Source: Candidatus Pantoea persica (GTDB lineage: Bacteria; Pseudomonadota; Gammaproteobacteria; Enterobacterales; Enterobacteriaceae). From it: a stretch of DNA of 64,000 bases. Shown here piece after piece: positions 56,396 through 64,000 of this stretch. The notes beneath the pieces were generated by a model that worked only from the letters and a program-made list of their open reading frames with translations, had not been told where the DNA came from and searched no databases. A program made the position numbers and the translations under genes. The DNA is taken from assembly GCF_013753875.1 (NCBI RefSeq), contig NZ_SMDS01000010.1, positions 62,001-126,000 on the forward strand, in the 5' to 3' direction. The stretch's first letter is position 1. Each line of letters starts with the position of its first letter.

Positions 56396-57073
56396 GTGAA
56401 AGACGCCGATAAAGAACAGTATCTTAAACGTGGCACGCTGGCGGTACTGGGCGTAATGAAAGATCTGCTGCGTTCCGAGACGCCCTTGATGGTCGCCTTT
56501 TCACACGGCCAGTTTATCAGCCGCATGCTGGACGCCGATGAAGAACGCATTATTTTCGATCTCGGCAGCAACAATCTCGACAATGAGTATATTCTCGACT
56601 GCTGCGAGATCGGCATTTTCGCTGAAACGCAGGGCGCCAAGGTAGAGTTCGCCCTGACCACACTAGAGAAAACCACCTATGACGGCCTGCCGGCTTTCAG
56701 CGCGCCGCTGGATCTGGTGTTTTACTGCCACAGCGAGAGGCCCGACGGCCGCAAGGTGCGCTTTCGCCTGCAGGATCTCTCGCTGGGCGGCATCGGCGTG
56801 CTGGTGGATAAGCCGCTGCCGGAGGGCCTCAGCAGCGGCGACAAATTTAAAAAGCTGCGCGTCGAGCTGGGTGAATATGGCCAGTTCGAAGTCAGCGCGC
56901 AGCTGCTGCAGATCGGCGAGCGTAGCGTGGTGACCAGCAAAAACGAAACGCGCATTACGCCGCGCCTCAGCTTCCGCGTCACCGCGATGGAGCCGCTGCA
57001 GTCGCGCCAGCTGCAGCAGGTGATCTTCGTGCTGGAGCGACTGGCGCACGATAAAGCCCGTAGTTTCCAGTGA
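56396..57073 (+). CDS. ycgR: YcgR-like flagellar brake lacking the RxxxR motif
   Basis: 225 residues against 244 in E. coli. N-terminal YcgR-N domain (TLAVLGVMKDLLRSETPLMV, FAETQGAKVEFALTTLEKTTY) and C-terminal PilZ domain (VRFRLQDLSLGGIGVLVDKP, ETRITPRLSFRV). Between LPAF and SAPLDL, about 17-19 residues are absent, exactly those carrying the VQRRRYFRI linker whose RxxxR arginines bind c-di-GMP. The DxSxxG part is kept. The frame is open, so a protein is probably made but should not sense c-di-GMP. GTG start 56396 after GGAG. Synteny with emtA/ldcA/ymgE as in E. coli. Confidence 0.88.
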   Translation: MKDADKEQYLKRGTLAVLGVMKDLLRSETPLMVAFSHGQFISRMLDADEERIIFDLGSNNLDNEYILDCCEIGIFAETQGAKVEFALTTLEKTTYDGLPAFSAPLDLVFYCHSERPDGRKVRFRLQDLSLGGIGVLVDKPLPEGLSSGDKFKKLRVELGEYGQFEVSAQLLQIGERSVVTSKNETRITPRLSFRVTAMEPLQSRQLQQVIFVLERLAHDKARSFQ

Positions 57074-57167
57074 TTTATCGCGATTCGCCCAGCCTTTGGG
57101 CACATCCAGGCTATCCTTCTCCTTGCTTTCTTTTTATAACCGGCTCCCTGCAAGAAAAAATCCCCCA

Positions 57168-58290
57168 ATGGAAAACTGGCTCTCATCTGGCTATTTTCAA
57201 CGCATTTTTCTTAATGAAACCGTCTGGATCAACAGCGCCATCGTGGTGGCGGGCACGCTGCTAATCTACTGGCTGCTGCGCAGCGTCATTCGCTTTATTT
57301 CCGGCCGCATCGCGCTACAGCGAGCAGCGCCACGTGTGCATCACCTCGATTCTGGTAGAGATCCTGCGCAGCACCAGCCAGCTGCTGCTGATTTTTTCGC
57401 TGCTGATCGCCCTGCGCTTTGTCGATGTGCCCGCCAGCTGGAGCAATTTTATTTCGCACGGCTGGTTCCTCGCGTTCGCGGTGCTAGCTGGCGATGTGGA
57501 GCGATTGCGGCATACGACTGTGGCTGCATAAACCTGCTGCGGCGACCCGCTGCACGTGCGCAACCCGGTCACCACGGTGATCCTTGGCATTCTGCTGCGC
57601 GTAGTGGGGTGGAGTGGGTAATGATGCTGCTCGCCATTCTGTTGAATATGGGCATCAATATCACTTGCTGGTGGCGAGCCTCAGCGTCGGCGGTATCGCC
57701 ATCTCGCTGGCGATTCAGACGGTGCTGAGCGACGTCTTCGCCTCGCTGGCCATCGGCTTCGACAAGCCCTTTAAGCACGGCGATTTTATCGTGTTTGACG
57801 ACATCGCCGGTTCGATTGAGCATATCGGGCTGAAAACCACGCGACTGCGCAGCCTGAGCGGCGAACAGATCGTCTGCTCCAACACTATTCTGCTACAGCA
57901 AACCATTCACAACTACAAGCGCATGCAGCAGCGGCGCATCCTATTACGCTTCGGCCTGACCTACGGCACGCCCTCCGCGCAGGTGCGCGAGGTGAGCCAG
58001 CTGGTGAAGGAGATTATCGAGGGCGTTGACACCACCCGCTTCGACCGCGCCCATTTTTTTCGCCTTCGAGGATTCGAAGCTGACCTTTGAAGTGGTCTAT
58101 TTCATGCTCGACGCCGACTACAACAAATATATGGATATCCAGCAGGAGATTAACCTGCAGCTGATGGCGGCGCTAGAGGAGCGCGATATTCGCTTCGCCT
58201 CCCCGATCTGTCAGATGGAGTTGAGCGGCGGACGCATTCAGGTCAAGGGCATTTCGCCCGCTCGCAAAGACAGCATAAAGCATCCATGCG
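57168..58290 (+). pseudogene. MscS-family mechanosensitive channel, degraded
   Basis: ATG 57168 (MENWLSSGYFQRIFLNETVW). Frameshift near 57320 splits the transmembrane part (HVCITSILVEILRSTSQLLL in another frame), TAA near 57530, then MMLLAILLNMGINIT, and the MscS beta domain LSVGGIAISLAIQTVLSDVFASLAIGFDKPFKHGDFI (by position 57680-57790), SGEQIVCSNTILLQQTIHNY, and after a frameshift near 58062 AFEDSKLTFEVVYFML. About five lesions. End placed approximately. Confidence 0.82.
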
Positions 58291-58296
58291 CCTCGG

Positions 58297-58318
58297 CCCG
58301 CGACATCCTTGTCGCGGG
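58297..58318. repeat. Perfect 9-bp hairpin
   Basis: CCCGCGACA-TCCT-TGTCGCGGG downstream of the channel remnant. No T-run; could be a repetitive extragenic element or a weak terminator. Confidence 0.5.
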
Positions 58319-58410
58319 ACGCTTTGCTCTTCGGGCGAAACGCCCTTTCCCTTTGGCTATGGTGCGACTGTTTATAAGCTTTGTAATAGTAAATAGTCAT
58401 GTCGGGCTTT

Positions 58411-58990
58411 TCAGGCGGCTAATAAACCCAACACGTGGGTGATATGGACCGAAGAGTAAAGCGTCCCGCGATACCAGCTCACCAGAAAATGGCGCAGATG
58501 ATCGAGGCACCACTCCGCCTCGTTGCGCTGCTGGCAGTAGTACATCACCGTGACCTTTTCGTATGTCCGCTCGCGCTGACGCAGCGGCGACCTGCCCCAG
58601 TCCAGCACGCAGCGCGCGAGATTAATCAGGGCATCAGGCGCCATGGTGTGCTGCGCCGCCTGCTCGCACAGGTAGCGCCCAAACGCCTGATCCAGCGCGA
58701 GAGTCTCCTGCTGCGCCACCGGCAGCTCTGGGCGAAAGGCGAAATAAACAGACCCGCATACCGCATCGTCGCGCTGCTCCAGTCGCAGGCGAGGGTCATA
58801 AACAGCCCCTCCTGCAGATTGACCTCCTCCAGCAGACGGCGCAGATTCGCCGACTGCGCAAGCACCGCAATCTCATCAATACGATCCGTCTGCAACGTCA
58901 GATCGATGCCGCACGTGTTCAGCGAACCATCCTCGTTGTGCGTGGCGGGGAAGGGAAATCGATATAGCCGTTATTATCAGTCGCTTTTCC
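58411..58990 (-). pseudogene. Unidentified protein, frameshifted
   Basis: Conceptual product about 190 residues: DGSLNTCGIDLTLQTDRIDE, ANLRRLLEEVNLQEGLF, then after a shift near 58795 YDPRLRLEQRDDAVCGSVYF, FRPELPVAQQETLALDQAFG, PDALINLARCVLDWGRSP, CQQRNEAEWCLDHLRHFLVSWYRGTLY and VLGLLAA with TGA at 58411-58413. At least two frameshifts, the first near 58940. Cytoplasmic-looking, helix-rich. I do not recognise the family; composition suggests a once-real gene. Confidence 0.5.
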
Positions 58991-59060
58991 ATATCATATA
59001 AGGGTGAGCCTGCAGCCTGACGAGCCCTGGCAATAAACCATCCGGCTGCCGGACGCACGC

Positions 59061-59390
59061 TTAAGGGCATGTCCAGGTCATCATGGTGTTTTCATGCGGA
59101 TTGATCAGGCGGAACTGCTTATCCGACAGGCGCTGGGCGTAATAGCCTTCGGCTGTGACGGCTGAGGGCACATATTTGAAACGATCCTGCGATTGCAGTG
59201 TCCCACTCTGCACGTTTACGCCGTCGCGGCTGACGGTAAAGGCGCTGACGAGGTCGAAAATCGTCGCTTGAGTATGGCCCATCGGCTGGCCGTAGATGCT
59301 GCTGACCTCGCCCGCGCACTTCACCCCTTTCGAGCCGGAAGCGCAGCCGGCGAGCAGCGTAATAAAAATGACAAAGGTGAGTCGCAACAT
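59061..59390 (-). CDS. Small lipoprotein of unknown function
   Basis: 109 residues. Lipoprotein signal MLRLTFVIFITLLAGC with lipobox LAGC (Cys 16), then CASGSKGVKCAGEVSSIYG and a repeat-free beta-rich domain ending MMTWTCP. ATG 59390 with AGGATATG upstream. Intact. Probably outer-membrane or periplasm-facing; I cannot name it. Confidence 0.7.
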   Translation of the reverse strand: MLRLTFVIFITLLAGCASGSKGVKCAGEVSSIYGQPMGHTQATIFDLVSAFTVSRDGVNVQSGTLQSQDRFKYVPSAVTAEGYYAQRLSDKQFRLINPHENTMMTWTCP

Positions 59391-59602
59391 ATCCTGTACC
59401 TGCTTCTGTCCCTGGGGATCCCGTGGCGCTGATTTTATCGCGTTGCGTGCCGGCTACGTTGATTATAGCAGGTCTGGCGCGGCTTCCCATTGACAATTCG
59501 ATTAATTGTTAAGCGTTATGCGTGCCAGAGGGTGACTTGAATAGCACATTAAAGGTATTCTTGCAATCTTTGCGCACCAGTTGGGCGATTTAAGGAAAAT
59601 GA

Positions 59603-59774
59603 ATGAAAGAAGAAGAAGCCAGTCTTATGATTATTCGTCATGCGATTGAGAAGCTTGAGGTTGATAAAAAGCAGCAGGTGATGGCCTGCGTCAGGGAAAT
59701 TCGCGCAGGCGTTCGACGAGGAAAATGCCTCACTGGCGCTGATGCTGATTGCCGCTGATGTAGCGGCAGAATAG
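59603..59774 (+). pseudogene. Small acidic protein, one frameshift
   Basis: ATG 59603 after TAAGGAAAA gives MKEEEASLMIIRHAIEKLEV...MACVR, then a one-base shift near 59697 restores KFAQAFDEENASLALMLIAADVAAE and TAG 59772-59774. About 56 residues when joined. Amphipathic helix pattern; family not recognised. A terminator follows directly. Confidence 0.5.
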
Positions 59775-59780
59775 GTTCAG

Positions 59781-59812
59781 GTCCGGCTCCGCAAGACGGG
59801 GCCGGACGTTTT
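59781..59812 (+). terminator. Terminator with CCGG-rich stem
   Basis: GTCCGGC/GCCGGAC outer stem, CCG/CGG inner stem, loop CAAGA, then GTTTTA. Confidence 0.75.
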
Positions 59813-59928
59813 AGCGGTTCATCTCGGCCACCAGCCAGCGGTGGATGGCGCCGACGATATAGGCCTGCTGCGCGCCGTTCAGCGGCTGATGCGCGGCAAT
59901 ATGGTGCCATTTCTGGGAAAGAGGAGCT

Positions 59929-60152
59929 ATGAAAAAACACTGATGCTGGTTGGTACGTTAAGCCTTGGCCTAATGCTGGCTGGCTGCGCCAACGACCACG
60001 TAATCCACACCAACGACGGCCGCACCATTGTGGCACAGGGCAAGCCGATGGTGGATGAGGACACCGGTATAATCACCTACAACGATGTCTTCGGTAAAGA
60101 GCAGCAGATCAATCGCGACACCATCAAAGATATGTCGGAAGTCGGCAACTGA
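59929..60152 (+). pseudogene. YgdI/YgdR-like lipoprotein, start-proximal frameshift
   Basis: Best ribosome site is GAGGAGCT before ATG 59929, but that frame reads MKKH then TGA: the A-run after the ATG has six A where seven are needed for MKKTLMLV. From the next in-frame ATG (59943) the protein is complete: MLVGTLSLGLMLAGC lipobox, then HVIHTNDGRTIVAQGKPMVDEDTG and INRDTIKDMSEVGN, typical of DUF903 YgdI/YgdR lipoproteins. Either a fresh pseudogene or initiated at the downstream ATG with a shortened signal peptide. Confidence 0.7.
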
Positions 60153-60271
60153 CGACAGGCTTTGATATATTTTCAGCCCGCCTCGCACAGGCTGTTTCGC
60201 TTTTTCGCCCCGTCAGATGTGTTATCTGAATTACCAGATAAATCAAATAATAACCTCGACGGAGTTCGATA

Positions 60272-60655
60272 ATGAAGCCTTTGCTCATCGCGCCCGGCCT
60301 GCTGAGCTGCCAGGTTACGCCCGCTTGGAGCGAAACCCAGTTTCAGATTACCTGTCCCGGCCGACCCACCATGACCATCTCCCGCGCCAACTATGGCCTG
60401 AGCACCCTGACCTGGCCGCAGCACTACTTTCAAATTGCCGCCGGCCAGCAGCGCACCCGCCTGCAGGATGGCGACAAGGTGGCGATTACCCGCTTTCGCA
60501 ACGGCGACCAGCTGATCGTCAACCAGGGGAGCGAGGAGACCTTCTTTGTTTACCGCGACAGCGACCGGCTGTTACCCTGTAGCCGCAGCGAAACCCGCGA
60601 TGTCGACCAGCTGTCGCTGGAGCCTTATGACGATCGCGACCATCCGTCCTCTTAA
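60272..60655 (+). CDS. Secreted protein of unknown function
   Basis: 127 residues. Probable signal peptide MKPLLIAPGLLSCQVTPAWS, cleavage near 20. The mature part is hydrophilic with WPQHYFQIAAGQQRTRLQDGD, ITRFRNGDQLIV and an acidic tail YDDRDHPSS. ATG 60272 follows CGACGGAGTTCG. No named family recognised. Intact; a GNAT pseudogene follows after 20 bases. Confidence 0.6.
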   Translation: MKPLLIAPGLLSCQVTPAWSETQFQITCPGRPTMTISRANYGLSTLTWPQHYFQIAAGQQRTRLQDGDKVAITRFRNGDQLIVNQGSEETFFVYRDSDRLLPCSRSETRDVDQLSLEPYDDRDHPSS

Positions 60656-60675
60656 CCGCCTTAGCAGGAGCGCCC

Positions 60676-61039
60676 ATGTAGCTGAACGTTACGGATGCGG
60701 TCACGCATCACGATCTGGACGAGGTACGTCTCGGCCTCAACGCCTATAACAGCCGCTTTATCGATATCAGCGAGTTCAAATCCCTCGGCGTGTTCGTTAC
60801 CGACGCGCGCGGCGGCAAGCTGGCTAGACTGACGGGATCGACCAGCGGCAACTGGCTGCGCATCGATATGCTGTGGGTCAGCGACGCGCTGCGCGGGCAG
60901 GGCGTCGGCACGCAGCTGATTCAGGCGGCGGAAGAAGGAGGGGCGGCCATTCTATGAAAAGCTGGGCTACTCGCTGCGCTTCAGCCTGGACAACTACCCG
61001 CGTCACCACCAGCGCCACTACCTCATCAAAGCGCTCTGA
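60676..61039 (+). pseudogene. GNAT acetyltransferase, nonsense codon 2 and deletion
   Basis: AGGAG then ATG 60676, immediately followed by TAG (codon 2, probably from CAG). The frame then reads NVTDAVTHHDLDEVRLGLNAY, WLRIDMLWVSDALRGQGVGTQLI with the acetyl-CoA loop RGQGVGT, then a deletion of about 40 codons and a shift to FYEKLGYSLRFSLDNYPRHH and YLIKAL. Abuts the convergent MBL-fold pseudogene. Confidence 0.82.
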
Positions 61040-61659
61040 TCAAAACAGCGGCTGCTGCTCCGCCTCGTCAATCGCCGCCAGCCAGCTTTGCAGCGTAACC
61101 CGCACCCAGGAGAGATGGCCGCGCGTGGTGCTCATCAGCACCACGTCGGGCCGCAGCGTGCGGTAAAACTCCAGCGACTGCCGCAGCTTGTGCGGATTGC
61201 TCTCCGGCACCAGCACGGTGATCCAGTGGTCGTGATCGCGCGTCAGGGTATCGACGACGAACAGGTAGCTGTGACCGAGCGGCGAGTAGTAGAGATAGCT
61301 GCTGTGGCCCGGCGTCGGCAGCAGGTGAAAATTGCCAAAGTAGGTGTCGGCATGGAGAGAAGGTGTCGTCTGGCTCGATAATGCGGCTGACCGGCCCCAG
61401 CGAGCGGCTGTGGCAGTAAAGGGCGCTGCTGCAGGGCGAGGGCGCCGGGCGCGGCTTCGTGCCAGTGGGTCAGATAGTGGCGGATCACGCCGCCCGCATC
61501 CGCCAGCACCTCATGATCGAGCGGATGTTCGACGCGGCCAATCAGCAGGTTGCCGCGCGGATGACGTAGCATAAAGGCGTGCATCATCAGGTCGTTAACG
61601 GTTTCTTCCAGCGGAAATTCCGGCGTGAAGATCCACAAATCGTCAAACAGAGGCTTCAA
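61040..61659 (-). pseudogene. MBL-fold metallo-hydrolase, frameshifted
   Basis: ATG 61659 (MKPLFDDLWIFTPEFPLEET). Metal motif appears as HYLTHWHEA near 61470. Frameshifts near 61435 and 61345 separate SLGPVSRIIEPDDTFSLHAD from YFGNFHLLPTPGHSSYLYYSP with the second metal histidine, and from VVDTLTRDHDHWITV to EAEQQPLF. Hydrolase of unknown substrate; inactive. Confidence 0.78.
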
Positions 61660-61681
61660 TGGCGATCTCCCTGAGAACGGC

Positions 61682-62608
61682 TTAATGCTCGGGTAATATG
61701 GGATGGCCAGTGGCCTGCAGCGTGGCCAGGTGGTCAGCCACGCGTAAGTGCGCGCGCGCGCCGAGCGGCAGCGTCACGGTATCCGCATCGTGGCCGAAAA
61801 CGAGATCGCTTACTACCGGCAGGCCGGTGGCGTCGCGCAGATATTGCCAGACGCCGGCAAAATCGAACCCGTTGTCGTAGTCGCTCAGCGCGGTGCTGGT
61901 AAAGCTGCCAGTGATAATGGCGCGCTGCCGCGCCAGCACGCCGCTCTGCTGCAGCTGGATCAGCATGCGCTCGACGCGGAAAGTGTGCTCATTCACATCC
62001 TCGATCACCAGAATGCCGTCGTCGAACTGCGGCAGCCACGGGGTGCCGATCAGCGAGCAGATCATCGCCAGATTGCCGCCCCACAGCGTGCCCTGCCACT
62101 CGCCGCTGTCCGGCGTTGCGCTTTGCCAGCTCACATTGACTGTAGGCGATGTCAGCGCCTGCCAGAAGTGGCGCAGGGTAAATTCAGATAAAGCCTCCGC
62201 GCCGAAGTTGCCCGCCAGCATCGGCGCGCTGAAGCTGACGAGGCCGCACTGCGCCAGCAGGGCGAGCTGCAGGGCGGTAAAGTCGCTGTGGCCGCACAGG
62301 GCCAGCGGCTGGTTGAGCAGCCGGCGCTGTAAGGCAAGGTAGTCAATCTGCGCTAGCAGACGGCTGGCGCCGTAGCCGCCGCGCACCGCCAGCACGATGT
62401 CGGGCAGCGTCTCGAGCTGAGCCAGCTGGTTGAATTCGGCGAGCCGCTCGGCGTCGCTGCCGGCGAAGCGCTGAAAGCGCCGCGTGATGGCCGCCAGATT
62501 ATCGACCCGATGGCCCGCCGCGCGCAGCCGCTCGACGCCGCGCCATGCGGCGGGCTGGTTGTGACAATAGCCGGAGGGGGAAACAAGATGAATTGCGCAT
62601 GAAATCAT
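61682..62608 (-). CDS. ldcA: Muramoyltetrapeptide carboxypeptidase (LD-carboxypeptidase A)
   Basis: 308 residues (E. coli 304). Removes the terminal D-Ala from recycled murein tetrapeptides in the cytoplasm; S66 family. Conserved VRGGYGASRLLAQIDY, nucleophile Ser in CGHSDFTALQ, EDVNEHTFRVERML with catalytic Glu, and the late His in VFGHDADTVTLPLGA. ATG 62608. Intact, divergent from emtA as in E. coli; cytoplasmic peptidoglycan recycling is thus retained. Confidence 0.95.
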   Translation of the reverse strand: MISCAIHLVSPSGYCHNQPAAWRGVERLRAAGHRVDNLAAITRRFQRFAGSDAERLAEFNQLAQLETLPDIVLAVRGGYGASRLLAQIDYLALQRRLLNQPLALCGHSDFTALQLALLAQCGLVSFSAPMLAGNFGAEALSEFTLRHFWQALTSPTVNVSWQSATPDSGEWQGTLWGGNLAMICSLIGTPWLPQFDDGILVIEDVNEHTFRVERMLIQLQQSGVLARQRAIITGSFTSTALSDYDNGFDFAGVWQYLRDATGLPVVSDLVFGHDADTVTLPLGARAHLRVADHLATLQATGHPILPEH

Positions 62609-62767
62609 AACTATTTTCCTGCAGTTAGCGGGCGTATATCGCGCCGATGATGACGAAAAGCGCGACGTAAGTCACTGCGCGGCACGGTTTTTAACACGAT
62701 TAGGATAAACGGTAATTTTGCTGCGGCGCGCGCCAGGTATGATAGCCTGTGCCACTACTGCATCAGG

Positions 62768-63371
62768 ATGAAAAAATTGCTGAAATTCCTCTACCTTGCG
62801 CTTTCCTCGCTGCTGCTGGCAGGCTGCGCCAGCAAGCCGCCAAAACAGGTCGTCAAACAACGCAATACCCCGCTCACCCAGGCGCCGCCGAGCAATATCA
62901 ATGCCGCCTGCTCGATGTTCACCGAAGATGCCGCCAGTCATTATGGTGTGGATGAGAAGCTGATCAGCGCCATTATCACTGTCGAGTGGGGCGGCAATCC
63001 CCGCGTGCAAAGCCTCGACGGCGGGCCGTGAGGTGTACCGCGTGCAGGGACGCCGCGGGCAGTTTTCCAATGCGGAGCTGCGCTATCCGGCGAAAAATAT
63101 CGATATCGGTACCGCCTATATCAAAATCCTGCAGCAGTCGGCGCTGGCCGGCATTCGCGACCCGCTGACGCTGCGCTACGCCACTATCGTCTCCTACGCC
63201 AACGGCGCCGGGGTGCTGCTGCTCACCTTCTCCTGCGACCGGGATCGCGCCATCGCCATGATCAACGCCATGTTGCCAGACGAATTTTATCAACACGTGC
63301 AGAACAAGCATCCCGCCGCGCAGGCGCCGCACTACCTCTGGAAGGTCACCACGGCGTACCGAACCATTTAA
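62768..63371 (+). pseudogene. emtA: Membrane-bound lytic transglycosylase EmtA, deleted
   Basis: ATG 62768, lipoprotein signal MKKLLKFLYLALSSLLLAGC. Catalytic-Glu region LISAIITVEWGGNPRVQS is followed by a deletion of about 30 codons (the NAIGLMQ part) and a frame change near 63025; the remainder (REVYRVQGRRGQFSNAELRYPAKNIDIG by position, TIVSYANGAGVLLLTFS, HPAAQAPHYLWKV) is in the second frame. Inactive. Confidence 0.88.
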
Positions 63372-63375
63372 CGGC

Positions 63376-64000
<625 letters not shown>

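Overview
The window is a GC-rich enterobacterial chromosome segment, most likely from Erwiniaceae (a Pantoea- or Erwinia-like organism). Gene order follows the E. coli blocks yciC-yciB-yciI-cls-yciU-opp, hns-galU-rssB-rssA-ychJ-purU-tyrT, topB-ydjA-sppA-ansA-pncA-yeaC-msrB-gapA-yeaD, kdsA-sirB1-sirB2-prmC-prfA-hemA/lolB-ispE-prs-ychH-pth-ychF, ghrA-ycdX-ycdY and treA-ymgE-ycgR-emtA-ldcA. The ugd and gnu genes between hns and galU, the lineage call, and everything about lifestyle are inference from the sequence alone.

The dominant feature is decay. About half of the recognisable loci are broken by frameshifts, in-frame stops, small duplications and many internal deletions. The damage falls on dispensable functions: oligopeptide uptake, thymidine salvage, asparagine and nicotinamide deamidation, methionine sulfoxide repair, C4-dicarboxylate sensing, fumarase A, a siderophore receptor, sugar uptake, an aconitase remnant and mechanosensing. 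Genes for core functions are open and full length: gapA, kdsA, hemA, prfA, prmC, lolB, ispE, prs, pth, ychF, galU, cls, topB, sppA, purU and ldcA. This resembles a lineage in an early or intermediate stage of host restriction, such as an insect symbiont. No insertion sequence, phage or CRISPR array is visible.

Layout: 1-5 kb holds a broken YkgJ-type protein, yciC, yciB, yciI, a small membrane protein, yciY, cls and yciU, with yciA and tonB missing from their usual place. 5-9.3 kb is the wrecked opp operon. 9.8-11.1 kb is ychE joined to a thymidine kinase remnant, with adhE missing. 11.4-16.4 kb is hns, gnu, ugd, galU and rssB. 16.5-18.5 kb is rssA split around an acnA remnant. 18.5-20.1 kb is ychJ, purU and a tRNA-Tyr gene with an inserted stem-loop in its T-loop. 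20.2-29.8 kb runs from ynjH and topB to gapA and yeaD. 30-41.6 kb is the kdsA to ychF housekeeping block. 41.8-45.6 kb is the ruined dcuS-dcuR-DASS-fumA cluster. 46-54.3 kb mixes intact genes (an aldehyde dehydrogenase, an EamA transporter, trehalase) with ruined ones. 54.5-64 kb contains a ruined TonB receptor, ymgE, an altered ycgR, small lipoproteins, ldcA and truncated sugar-transport genes.

The most notable items are the tRNA-Tyr gene with a foldable insert in the T-loop, expressed from a conserved tyrT-type promoter; an otherwise intact H-NS whose minor-groove motif reads QRR instead of QGR; a YcgR that lacks its c-di-GMP-binding arginine motif; the tdk-ychE open chimera; and rssA interrupted by a chromosomal fragment.
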